Part shown: one piece after another, positions 1-7,619 of the stretch
Layout of the letters: each line of letters starts with the position of its first letter
Numbering within the stretch: position 1 is the first letter of the stretch
Assembly (NCBI GenBank): GCA_964585785.1
Contig: CAZPFL010000155.1
Span: forward strand, 1 to 12,469
DNA from: WHUA01 sp964585785
Lineage (GTDB): Bacteria > Pseudomonadota > Alphaproteobacteria > UBA8366
DNA length: 12,469 bases
Direction: 5' to 3'
Program-made: the position numbers and the translations under genes
The notes under the pieces: generated by a model
The model's database searches: none
What the model was told of the DNA's origin: nothing
The model's input: the letters and a program-made list of their open reading frames with translations, nothing else

Positions 1-776
<776 letters not shown>

Positions 777-810
777 CGACCAGACGCCGACCCATTCGTG
801 ACCATCCGGA

Positions 811-837
811 GCGGGGCCGCAACGGCCCCGCTTCTTT
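811..837 (+). terminator. Intrinsic terminator of acs
   Basis: A perfect 9-bp GC-rich stem (GCGGGGCCG, 811-819, with CGGCCCCGC, 823-831) encloses a 3-base loop and is followed by the T-rich run TTCTTT (832-837). It lies 34 bases after the acs stop and before the next gene's ribosome binding site, the classical form of a Rho-independent terminator. Confidence 0.85.
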
Positions 838-874
838 GACACCTGCACCGCCGCGCGCTGAAAGAGGCAAGGAC

Positions 875-1654
875 ATGACATCGGACGCCGTCGACGAGTC
901 GCTCATTCTCTATCACGGCTGGTCGTCCAGCGCTTCCCGCAAGGTGCGCTTTGCGCTCGCCGAGAAACAGCTCGCCTATGTCAGCCATCCGATCAACATC
1001 CGGAAGAACGAGCATCACTCCCCTGAATACCGCAAGATCAATCCGAACGCCGTTGTTCCAGCGTTGATCCACAATGGCGCGCAGCTCATTGAAAGCACAT
1101 TTATCAACGAGTATCTGGACGAAGCCTTTCCCGGGAATCCTCTGCGTCCGGCCACGCCACTCGAACGCCATGCCATGCGGCTCTGGTGCCGGGACGTCGA
1201 TGAGAAGTACCTGCCCGCTGTCCTGAAGCACAACTGGCAACGGACGATCCATCCCATCGCGCGGAACTGGACCGATGCGGAGCTGGAAGCCAAGCTCGCG
1301 AACATTCCCAGTCCAGAGCGGCGGAATTTCTGGTACCGCATGGCGCGCGATCCCTTCACGGCCGAAGAGCTGGAGGCTGCCATGGAGGTGCTGCGCGGCC
1401 TGATCCGAAAGACGGAGGACGCGCTTGCCCAAGGGCCTTGGCTGCTTGGCGAGCAGTTCACCCTCGCCGATATCAGCGTCACACCCTATGTGAAGCGGAT
1501 CGAGGAGTTGGAGCCGGATCAGGTCGATGCGCGCAAGAACCCGCGGACCGCTGATTGGTGGGCGCGGCTGACCGCCCGGCCCGGCTTCAAGAACGCACAT
1601 ATCGGGGACTATCTGGAGCAGGGGAGCCCCGAATACAAAGGGCCGGCGGCTTAA
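875..1654 (+). CDS. Glutathione S-transferase family protein
   Basis: This 259-residue soluble protein has the two-domain GST plan. The N-terminal thioredoxin-like half (about residues 9-90) has a serine-rich active-site loop (WSSSASRKVR, 16-25), the cis-proline motif VVPAL (Pro62) and the glutathione-contacting Glu73-Ser74. The all-helical C-terminal half contains LLGEQFTLADIS, the conserved N-capping box region of GSTs. It is longer than the usual 200-230 residues because of an insert around residues 120-175. The ATG at 875 is chosen because AAGAGG lies 7 bases upstream and the fold begins soon after. Substrate is unknown; GSTs of this kind conjugate, isomerise or dehalogenate small electrophiles with glutathione. 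A hand count gives 94 G+C in 180 bases at 961-1140, clearly below the neighbouring genes, which may mean recent acquisition. The terminator upstream and the inverted repeat downstream suggest a separate transcript. Confidence 0.88.
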   Translation: MTSDAVDESLILYHGWSSSASRKVRFALAEKQLAYVSHPINIRKNEHHSPEYRKINPNAVVPALIHNGAQLIESTFINEYLDEAFPGNPLRPATPLERHAMRLWCRDVDEKYLPAVLKHNWQRTIHPIARNWTDAELEAKLANIPSPERRNFWYRMARDPFTAEELEAAMEVLRGLIRKTEDALAQGPWLLGEQFTLADISVTPYVKRIEELEPDQVDARKNPRTADWWARLTARPGFKNAHIGDYLEQGSPEYKGPAA

Positions 1655-1665
1655 GGCCTCAGACA

Positions 1666-1716
1666 TCCGGAACGAGCTTTCCAGTGCCCGCAACCCTCGT
1701 TCCGGAGTATCTTCTT
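1666..1716 (+). terminator. Large inverted repeat, probable terminator of the GST gene or FNT leader hairpin
   Basis: Perfect 11-bp arms, TCCGGAACGAG (1666-1676) and CTCGTTCCGGA (1696-1706), flank a 19-base loop and are followed by the pyrimidine-rich GTATCTTCTT. It starts 12 bases after the GST stop and ends 26 bases before the next gene's ATG. The T run is interrupted and the loop is long, so it is less typical than the acs terminator. A regulatory role for the downstream channel gene is an alternative. Confidence 0.55.
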
Positions 1717-1732
1717 GCCCGAAGGACCGCCG

Positions 1733-2584
1733 ATGCGAGACGACCGCTTCCCTTTTGATCCGCTGCTGCCGCGCGAGATGGCCCGGAGGGCCGAGTCGGC
1801 CGGGGTCTCCAAGGCCGAGACGGACACCGTCTCACTGCTGGCGCTGGCGGTGCTCGCCGGCGCCTTCGTCGCCTTTGGTGCCGTCTTCATGACCGTGACC
1901 CTGTCGGGCACGTCCGGGCTTCTGCCTTTCGGCGTGATGCGGATGCTGGGCGGCCTCGCCTTTTCGCTCGGCCTGATCCTCGTGGTCGTCGGCGGCGGCG
2001 AGCTGTTCGCCGCCAACAATCTCATGGTGATGGCCTGGGTCAGCGGCGCGATCCGGCTTCGCATGCTGGTGCGGGTGTGGTCGATCGTCTATGCCGGCAA
2101 TTTCATCGGCGCGGCCGGCACCGCTTTTCTTGTCTTCCTGTCCGGCCATTTTCTGTTCGGCAACGGCGCGGTCGGGCGTATGGCGCTCGCGGTCGCTGAC
2201 GGCAAATGCGCGCTTCCGTTCTTTCGGGCACTGCTGCTTGGCGTTCTGTGCAACCTGCTGATCTGCCTTGCGGTCTGGCTGAGCTACAGCGCCCGCACCG
2301 TGATCGGCAAGATCGCCGCCGTCGTCCCGCCGGTCACCGCCTTCGTCGCCGCCGGTTTCGAGCATTCGGTGGCGAACATGTACCTCATACCGGCCGGTTT
2401 GCTGATCAAATGGTTTGCAGGGACGGACGCCTGGTCCCTGTTCGGCGCGACGCCCGCCGATTTTCCGGACCTTGGCTTCGGCGCCATGCTGGGCAATCTG
2501 CTGGCGGTGACGATCGGCAATGTGATCGGCGGCGGCCTTCTGGTGGCCGCGGCGTATTGGTTCGTCTATCTGCGACGAAACTGA
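1733..2584 (+). CDS. Formate/nitrite transporter (FNT) family channel
   Basis: Inner-membrane channel of the FocA/NirC family, which are pentamers passing small monovalent anions such as formate, nitrite, acetate or hydrosulfide. The 283 residues hold about six hydrophobic segments after a short cytoplasmic N-terminus. Family landmarks are LAGAFVAFGA (41-50), GGGELFAANN (87-96), GVLCNLLICLAVW (170-182), GFEHSVANMYLIP (208-220) and GNVIGG near the end. His211 in GFEHS matches the central pore histidine of FocA, with Asn174 and Lys193 in the places where the family has conserved polar residues. The ATG at 1733 is preferred because AAGGA lies 6 bases upstream; a TTG at 1715 in the same frame would add 6 residues and has GGAG before it. 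The substrate cannot be read from sequence. Being two genes from acs makes acetate or formate handling a reasonable guess, nothing more. Confidence 0.9.
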   Translation: MRDDRFPFDPLLPREMARRAESAGVSKAETDTVSLLALAVLAGAFVAFGAVFMTVTLSGTSGLLPFGVMRMLGGLAFSLGLILVVVGGGELFAANNLMVMAWVSGAIRLRMLVRVWSIVYAGNFIGAAGTAFLVFLSGHFLFGNGAVGRMALAVADGKCALPFFRALLLGVLCNLLICLAVWLSYSARTVIGKIAAVVPPVTAFVAAGFEHSVANMYLIPAGLLIKWFAGTDAWSLFGATPADFPDLGFGAMLGNLLAVTIGNVIGGGLLVAAAYWFVYLRRN

Positions 2585-2611
2585 GCGCCGGCAGCAACGC
2601 AGGGCAAAGCC

Positions 2612-2881
2612 TTAGAAATCGAAGCAGCGGCCGGCTTTTTCCCAGTCGCCGTAGCGCGTCGGCTCGAGGCCCTTGGGCCCTCCGATCTCCTTCGGGATCT
2701 CGCCGCGCGCTTCGGCCTCGCGCCGCCATTTCTCGCCGGCTCGGTCCGCCTTTTCCTCGGCCACGCGCCGCGGGTCCTTGCCCCGGATGTCGTCACCTCG
2801 CATATCGTCCGGTGCGGGCCGGGCGTCAGCGGGGGCCGGCGGCTTGCGGTCTTTCTTCAGGCGATCGAAAAGATTGGCCAT
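2612..2881 (-). CDS. DUF1674 / SDHAF4-type succinate dehydrogenase assembly factor
   Basis: A small soluble protein of 89 residues from the ATG. Its C-terminus reads EIGGPKGLEPTRYGDWEKAG followed by RCFDF, the hallmark block of DUF1674, the family of mitochondrial SDHAF4/Sdh8. Those proteins bind the flavinated SdhA subunit and help assembly of respiratory complex II; the bacterial role is inferred from that homology. The first 60 residues are charged and low in complexity (K, R, D, E, P, A), probably disordered. Start choice is uncertain. ATG (2881-2879) gives the natural MANLFDRL. An in-frame TTG three codons upstream (2890-2888) has GAAGGG 7 bases before it. A promoter-like TTGGCA-17-CATATT (2919-2891, minus strand) would start RNA almost at the ATG, allowing a leaderless message. 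It converges with the FNT gene and diverges from htpX. Confidence 0.9.
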   Translation of the reverse strand: MANLFDRLKKDRKPPAPADARPAPDDMRGDDIRGKDPRRVAEEKADRAGEKWRREAEARGEIPKEIGGPKGLEPTRYGDWEKAGRCFDF

Positions 2882-2890
2882 AATCAACAA

Positions 2891-2919
2891 AATATGGCCC
2901 TTCGGCCCCGCCTTGCCAA
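2891..2919 (-). promoter_or_regulatory. Candidate sigma70-type promoter for the DUF1674 gene
   Basis: On the minus strand, TTGGCA (2919-2914, 5 of 6 to consensus) is separated by exactly 17 bases from CATATT (2896-2891, 4 of 6). RNA would begin near 2884, within a few bases of the ATG at 2881, and downstream of the only Shine-Dalgarno-like sequence. Based on consensus matching only. Confidence 0.35.
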
Positions 2920-2921
2920 GC

Positions 2922-2951
2922 CTTGAAGCAAGCCCCGGGCAATCCCTAATT
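2922..2951 (+). promoter_or_regulatory. Candidate heat-shock (RpoH-type) promoter for htpX
   Basis: CTTGAAG (2922-2928) followed after 15 bases by CCCTAATT (2944-2951) resembles the sigma-32 pattern CTTGAAA / CCCCATNT. The CTTG-to-CCTA spacing is slightly long for the alphaproteobacterial RpoH pattern. It is the only AT-rich patch in the gap and lies about 55 bases before the htpX start. Heat-shock control of htpX is known in E. coli. A plain sigma70 reading (TTGAAG-16-CCTAAT) uses the same bases. Confidence 0.4.
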
Positions 2952-3005
2952 AAAGGGGCCGCGCGGACGATGGTTCCGGCGCGGGGCGCAGGGAGGCGCT
3001 GAGCG

Positions 3006-3872
3006 ATGAATTACGTACGGACGGCGACCTTATTGGCCGGCCTGACCGCGCTCTTCATGGGCTGCGGGTACCTGATCGGCGGCCAGAGCGGCATGCTGTT
3101 CGCCCTAGTCCTGGCGGCCGGCATGAACTTCTTCGCCTACTGGGGCTCGGACAAGGTCGTCCTGAGCATGTATGGCGCGCGCCAGGTGGGGCGGAACGAG
3201 GCGCCGGCGCTTTATGCCATCGTCGAGCAGCTGGCGGACAAGGCCGGCCTGCCCATGCCGCGCGTCTACATCGTCGAGAACGACCAGCCGAACGCCTTCG
3301 CGACCGGCCGCAACCCCGAGAATGCTGCGGTGTGCGCGACCACCGGCCTGCTGCGCAACCTCAGCCACGAAGAAATCGCCGGCGTGATGTCGCATGAGCT
3401 GGGGCATGTGAGGAACCGTGACACATTGACCATGACGATCACCGCGACCATCGCGGGCGCGATCTCCATGCTGGCCAATTTCGCCATGTTCGCCGGATTG
3501 TTCGGCGGCAACAACAACCGCAACAACCCGCTCGGCGGGATCGGCGTTTTGCTGGTCGCGATCCTGGCGCCGATCGCCGCGATGCTGGTGCAGATGGCGA
3601 TCAGCCGGACCCGTGAATATGCCGCCGACCGCGCCGGGGCGGAGATCAGCGGCCGTCCCCTGTGGCTCGCCTCGGCGTTGGAAAAGCTCGAGCACGGGGC
3701 GCAGGCGATCGACAACCCGGAGGCCGAGCATAACCCCGCGACGGCGCATCTCTTCATCATCAACCCACTGCACGCGAACAGCATCGACGGCCTGTTCTCC
3801 ACCCATCCCAGCACCGCGAACCGGATCCGCCGCCTGCGCGAGCTGGCGGGCGCGGTGGGTCCCTGGGGCTGA
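3006..3872 (+). CDS. htpX: Membrane zinc metalloprotease HtpX (M48B)
   Basis: Inner-membrane protease that degrades misfolded or damaged membrane proteins alongside FtsH, with its active site in the cytoplasm. The 288 residues match the family's usual length. Two N-terminal membrane segments (about 5-25 and 30-48) precede the conserved NAFATGRNP (96-104). The zinc site is HELGH (His130, Glu131, His134) with the third ligand Glu204 in SRTREYAADRAGA. Two further hydrophobic stretches (about 143-167 and 176-199) flank a short asparagine- and glycine-rich loop (GGNNNRNN). The C-terminal STHPSTANRIRRL is also typical. The ATG at 3006 has GGAGG 9 bases upstream. A heat-shock-like promoter lies in the divergent gap. 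The next gene, an rRNA methyltransferase, begins 27 bases after the stop, so co-transcription is likely. Confidence 0.96.
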   Translation: MNYVRTATLLAGLTALFMGCGYLIGGQSGMLFALVLAAGMNFFAYWGSDKVVLSMYGARQVGRNEAPALYAIVEQLADKAGLPMPRVYIVENDQPNAFATGRNPENAAVCATTGLLRNLSHEEIAGVMSHELGHVRNRDTLTMTITATIAGAISMLANFAMFAGLFGGNNNRNNPLGGIGVLLVAILAPIAAMLVQMAISRTREYAADRAGAEISGRPLWLASALEKLEHGAQAIDNPEAEHNPATAHLFIINPLHANSIDGLFSTHPSTANRIRRLRELAGAVGPWG

Positions 3873-3899
3873 GCCGCTGGACGCGGGACGATCACGCGC

Positions 3900-5180
3900 G
3901 TGACCGAAACGGCTGCCTTCGATAGCCGGCAGGTCGCGCTCGACCTTCTGGACGCGGTGCTGCTCCAGCGCCGCGCGCTCGACGCCACGCTTGCCGCCCA
4001 TCCCGGCTTCGCCCGGCTAAGCCCGCGCGACCGCGCCTTCGCCCGCCTGCTGGCGACGACCGTGCTGCGGCGGCTGGGCGAGATCGACGCCGCGTTGAAA
4101 TCGCTGATGACCCACCCGCTGCCGCGGGGCGCCGCGCCCGTGATGAACGCGCTCCGTCTCGGCGCGGCGCAGCGCCTCTTTCTCGATACCCCGCCCCACG
4201 CGGCCGTGGACACGACGGTGCGCCTGTTACAGGGCCGCTTCGCCGGCTTCAAGGGCTTGGCGAACGCCGTGCTGCGCAAGATCGCGCGGGGGGCCGGACG
4301 GCCGGACGCCGCGCGCCTCGACACCCCGGACTGGCTGTGGCAGCGCTGGAGCGCCGCCTATGGCGAGACGACCGCCGCAGCCATCGCCGCAGCGCACCTG
4401 ACGGAGCCGCCGCTCGACATCTCTATCAAAGGAAACGCCGATGAGTGGTGCGCCAAGCTGCAGGCCGCCACGCTGCCGACCGGCTCGCTGCGCCGCATCG
4501 GCGGCGGCGACCCAAGTGCGCTCCCCGGCTTCGACGACGGCGCATGGTGGATCCAGGACGCCGCGGCGGCGCTCCCCGCGCGGCTGCTCGGTCCCGTCAC
4601 CGGGCGCCGCGTCATCGATCTCTGTGCCGCGCCCGGCGGCAAGACCGCGCAGCTCGCCGCGGCCGGTGCCGACGTCACCGCCGTCGATCTCTCTGCCCCA
4701 CGCATGGCCCGCCTGCGGGAAAACCTGGCGCGGCTTAAGCTTCAGGCGCGCACGGTCGTTGCGGACGCGGCGACGTGGCAGCCGGACGCCCTCGCCGATG
4801 CCGTGTTGCTCGACGCGCCCTGCACCGCGACCGGAACGATCCGCCGCCATCCCGACATCGCCCGCATCAAGACGGCGGCGGATGTGGCGAAGCTGGCCGG
4901 CGTACAGGACAGGCTGCTGCGCGCCGCGGTGAAGATGACCGCGCCCGGCGGCCGGCTTGTCTACGCCACCTGCTCGCTGCAGCCCGAGGAGGGGCCGGAC
5001 CGTATCGCAGCGCTGCTGCGGAGCGGCGCGCCGGTGCGACTCGAACCGATCTCCGCCACGGAATTGCCTGGATTATCGGATGCAATAGCCCCTGACGGCA
5101 CGGTTCGAACCTTGCCCAGTCATTGGCAAGAGCTTGGCGGCATCGATGGTTTTTTCATTGCACGCCTCAAACGCATCTAA
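3900..5180 (+). CDS. rsmB: RsmB/NOP-family 16S rRNA cytosine-5 methyltransferase
   Basis: S-adenosylmethionine-dependent RNA m5C methyltransferase; RsmB (Sun/Fmu) methylates C967 of 16S rRNA in E. coli. The 426 residues contain an N-terminal NusB-like RNA-binding helical domain (about 8-135), then a Rossmann methyltransferase domain. Motif I is CAAPGGK (242-248), the SAM acidic residue lies in VTAVDLS, motif IV is DAPC with Cys308, and motif VI is TCS with Cys358. These are the two cysteines used for product release and nucleophilic attack in the family. The C-terminus HWQELGGIDGFFIARLKR is typical. The NusB-like domain favours RsmB over RsmF. The start is a GTG at 3900 with only a weak upstream ribosome site (GGGA), consistent with translation following htpX on one message. 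Assignment of the exact target base is by homology. Confidence 0.94.
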   Translation: MTETAAFDSRQVALDLLDAVLLQRRALDATLAAHPGFARLSPRDRAFARLLATTVLRRLGEIDAALKSLMTHPLPRGAAPVMNALRLGAAQRLFLDTPPHAAVDTTVRLLQGRFAGFKGLANAVLRKIARGAGRPDAARLDTPDWLWQRWSAAYGETTAAAIAAAHLTEPPLDISIKGNADEWCAKLQAATLPTGSLRRIGGGDPSALPGFDDGAWWIQDAAAALPARLLGPVTGRRVIDLCAAPGGKTAQLAAAGADVTAVDLSAPRMARLRENLARLKLQARTVVADAATWQPDALADAVLLDAPCTATGTIRRHPDIARIKTAADVAKLAGVQDRLLRAAVKMTAPGGRLVYATCSLQPEEGPDRIAALLRSGAPVRLEPISATELPGLSDAIAPDGTVRTLPSHWQELGGIDGFFIARLKRI

Positions 5181-5230
5181 CGCTTCGCAACGCCTTGCAC
5201 CGGGTTGCGGTTCGGATTAAGGAATTGCCC

Positions 5231-5896
5231 ATGCAGCAAAGCGTGCGCATCGCACCTTCGATCCTCTCGGCGGATTTCGCCGCGTTGGGAGAGGAGGTGC
5301 GCGCGATCGATGCGGCCGGCGCGGACTACATTCATATCGACGTGATGGACGGTCATTTCGTGCCCAACATTACGATCGGCCCGGATGTGGTGAAGGCGCT
5401 GCGCGGCCATAGCGCGAAGCCGTTCGACGTGCATCTCATGATCGCGCCCGTTGATCCGTATATCGAGGCTTTCGCCACGGCCGGCGCCGACATCATCACC
5501 GTCCATCCCGAGGCCGGACCGCACACGCACCGCACCATCCAGGCGATCAAGGCCTGCGGCAAGAAGGCGGGCGTGTCGCTGAACCCGGCAACGCCGGTCG
5601 ACGCGGTCGACTATCTGCTGCCCGATCTCGACCTGATCCTGGTGATGACGGTCAACCCCGGCTTCGGCGGGCAGAAGTTCATTCCCGACCAGCTCGAGAA
5701 AATTCGCGCGCTGCGCGGACGGATCGACAAGATCGGCCGGCCGATCGATCTGGAAGTGGATGGCGGGATCAACGCGGAAACCGCTGCGCAGGCGATCGCG
5801 GCGGGCGCCGATGTGCTGGTGGCGGGCACCGCGAGCTTCGCCGGCGGGCCCAAGGCCTACGCCGAGAACATCAGGAGGCTCCGCACCGCCGGCTGA
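5231..5896 (+). CDS. rpe: Ribulose-phosphate 3-epimerase
   Basis: A cytosolic TIM-barrel enzyme interconverting ribulose 5-phosphate and xylulose 5-phosphate in the pentose phosphate pathway, and in the Calvin cycle if the host has one. The 221 residues match the usual length. Visible are IAPSILSADFA (7-17), the metal ligands His35 and Asp37 in IHIDVMDGHFVPN, His68 in VHLMI, and Asp177 in EVDGGI. The phosphate-binding loops NPGFGGQKF (142-150) and the glycines after Asp177 are also present. The ATG at 5231 has AAGGA 7 bases upstream and places the conserved IAPSILSAD at the right distance from the N-terminus, although the frame is open further upstream. It follows rsmB by 50 bases and probably shares its transcript. 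Confidence 0.97.
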   Translation: MQQSVRIAPSILSADFAALGEEVRAIDAAGADYIHIDVMDGHFVPNITIGPDVVKALRGHSAKPFDVHLMIAPVDPYIEAFATAGADIITVHPEAGPHTHRTIQAIKACGKKAGVSLNPATPVDAVDYLLPDLDLILVMTVNPGFGGQKFIPDQLEKIRALRGRIDKIGRPIDLEVDGGINAETAAQAIAAGADVLVAGTASFAGGPKAYAENIRRLRTAG

Positions 5897-5898
5897 CG

Positions 5899-5926
5899 TT
5901 GCGAGGGGAAGTCCGGCACGTAAAAT
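5899..5926 (+). promoter_or_regulatory. Candidate promoter for the heparinase-like gene
   Basis: TTGCGA (5899-5904) and TAAAAT (5921-5926) are separated by 16 bases, at the start of a conspicuous A/T-only stretch (5921-5936) in otherwise GC-rich DNA. It begins two bases after the rpe stop and lies 24 bases before a GTG start. If used, it would make the heparinase-like gene and possibly the sugar genes independent of rpe. Consensus match only. Confidence 0.35.
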
Positions 5927-5949
5927 TTAATTTTTTCAGACCAGATCGA

Positions 5950-7575
5950 GTGTCCGGATTGACCAACGGTATTTCCAACAGCGTGTTTCGATCGCGCCTT
6001 TATAAGCTCGCTCTGATGGGACGCGGGCCCACCAAGCTGTTCGCCCTTCCGCCCGGCTGCGAGGAGCGCGGCGTGCCCGCGGGCGACGCGGAGCGCGGCC
6101 TGGCGATCGTGCAGGGGCGTTTCACGCTCGGCGGCACGTCGCTCTATCTCGGCGAGTCGCCGTGGTCGGACGAGTCGCTCGACGAGGACCAGCTTGCGGA
6201 GCTGCACAGCTTCGGCTGGTTCGGCGACCTTGCGGCCACGGACGCGGATGAGGCGCGGCGAGCGGCCGAGATGCTGTTCGAGCGCTGGGACGAGAAATTC
6301 GGCACCTTCACGCCGGTGAGCTGGCGCTCCGACGTGCTCGCCGCGCGCATCGTCAATAGCCTGACCCATTTCGCCGCGCTGTTCGACACTTCGGACCCCA
6401 CCTTTCACATCCGCTTCCTCGACTGCCTCGCCCGCCAGGTCCGCCACCTGCGCCGCGTCACCCTGACCGAGACGGCACCGCCGGACCGCATGGCCGTGCT
6501 CAAGGGACTAATCTACGGCGAATGCTGCGTCGTCTCGGAGCCGGAACGGGTGGCCAGGGCCTGCGCCATGCTGGAGGTCGAGCTCGAGAGCCAGATCCTG
6601 CCCGACGGCAGCCATGTGTCGCGCAGCCCGGGCCGACAATTCGCCGTCCTCGAGATGCTCGTCGACATGCGCGACGTGCTGACCGCGGCCAGCCAGGAAG
6701 TGCCGATCGCGCTCCGCAACGCCATCGACCGGATGGCCCCGATGACCCGGTTCTTCCGCTTCGCCGACGGCTCGCTCGCGTGCTTTCACGGCGGCGGCAG
6801 GCCCGCCCCAGCGCATATCGACCGGGCGCTCGAACGCTCCGACGCGCACGGCCGCGCGCCCCGACGGGCGCACTACGCGGGCTTCGAGCGCATCGAGGCG
6901 GGTGATCTCGTCCTCATTCTCGACGGCGGACCGCCGCCGGAAGCGCCGCATGACCGCGACGGCCATGCCGGTACGATGAGCTTCGAGCTCTGCATTGGCC
7001 GCCACCTTCTGATCGTCAACTGCGGCGCCGGCAGCGAGACCCCGCCCGACTGGCGGCAGGCGCTGCGGACCACGGCGGCCCATTCCGCCCTGGTCGTCGA
7101 CGACACGAACTGCTGCGAGCTGCTCGAGGACGGGATTGGCCGGCGTCCCGAGGAGATCAATTGCGACCGCGGCGAACGCGACGACAGCATCTGGATCAGC
7201 AGCAGCCATACCGGCTACGAGCCCAAATTCGGGCTGACCCATCGCCGCCGCTTTTACGTCAACCAGGCGGATGCCGACCTGCGAGGCGAGGACATCCTGG
7301 TCGGCGGCGCCGACCATCCTTTCGCGATCCGCTTCCATCTTCATCCGGACGTCGTGGCCGAGCTCGACGAGGAAGCGACGCGCGTCGCCTTCACGCTGCC
7401 GGACGGCAAGCGCTGGCGCATGCGGACCGACCGGCCGATGGCGCTGGAAGACAGCGTCTATTGGGACGACGTCCAGGGCATCCTGCCGACGCGGCAGCTG
7501 GTGGTGCGCGCGACGACGTCGGATCAGGTAACCGCCATCAAGTGGCGCCTGCGCCGTCTCACCGGCGAAGACTAG
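5950..7575 (+). CDS. Heparinase II/III family protein
   Basis: Member of the heparinase II/III-like polysaccharide lyase superfamily, which cleave acidic polysaccharides by elimination; the substrate here is unknown. From the GTG at 5950 the protein has 541 residues. An N-terminal helical (toroid-like) half contains SWRSDVLAARIVN and LPDGSHVSRSPG (about 218-229). The C-terminal beta-rich Hepar_II_III domain contains HAGTMSFELCIG (339-350) and the block ALRTTAAHSALVVDDTN. I see no signal peptide or membrane segment near the N-terminus, unusual for a secreted lyase, so it may act inside the cell. The start is uncertain: the frame is open to a TTG at 5899, but that would lie inside the promoter-like sequence; TTG 5959 and ATG 6016 are also possible, and none has a good ribosome site. 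It lies between rpe and sugar genes, suggesting a part in cell-envelope polysaccharide handling (inference). Confidence 0.85.
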   Translation: MSGLTNGISNSVFRSRLYKLALMGRGPTKLFALPPGCEERGVPAGDAERGLAIVQGRFTLGGTSLYLGESPWSDESLDEDQLAELHSFGWFGDLAATDADEARRAAEMLFERWDEKFGTFTPVSWRSDVLAARIVNSLTHFAALFDTSDPTFHIRFLDCLARQVRHLRRVTLTETAPPDRMAVLKGLIYGECCVVSEPERVARACAMLEVELESQILPDGSHVSRSPGRQFAVLEMLVDMRDVLTAASQEVPIALRNAIDRMAPMTRFFRFADGSLACFHGGGRPAPAHIDRALERSDAHGRAPRRAHYAGFERIEAGDLVLILDGGPPPEAPHDRDGHAGTMSFELCIGRHLLIVNCGAGSETPPDWRQALRTTAAHSALVVDDTNCCELLEDGIGRRPEEINCDRGERDDSIWISSSHTGYEPKFGLTHRRRFYVNQADADLRGEDILVGGADHPFAIRFHLHPDVVAELDEEATRVAFTLPDGKRWRMRTDRPMALEDSVYWDDVQGILPTRQLVVRATTSDQVTAIKWRLRRLTGED

Positions 7576-7619
7576 GCGCTCTGGCGGCCGGAGGGCGGCG
7601 CGGGCTATAAACCGCGACC

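Noticed and set aside
836..864. Perfect -35 hexamer TTGACA (836-841) overlapping the end of the acs terminator, with TGAAAG 17 bases later, as a promoter for the GST gene.
   Set aside because: The -10 matches only 3 of 6 and would lie over the Shine-Dalgarno sequence (862-867), so RNA would start after the ribosome site.
3105..4001. Antisense open frames opposite htpX and the start of rsmB (about 300 codons).
   Set aside because: Composition is typical of a shadow frame (rich in R, G, A, H, Q), with no family motifs, and it lies opposite well-conserved coding sequence.
5186..5209. Inverted repeat CGCAAC/GTTGCG between rsmB and rpe as a terminator or riboswitch.
   Set aside because: Six-bp stem, no T run, and no recognisable riboswitch consensus.
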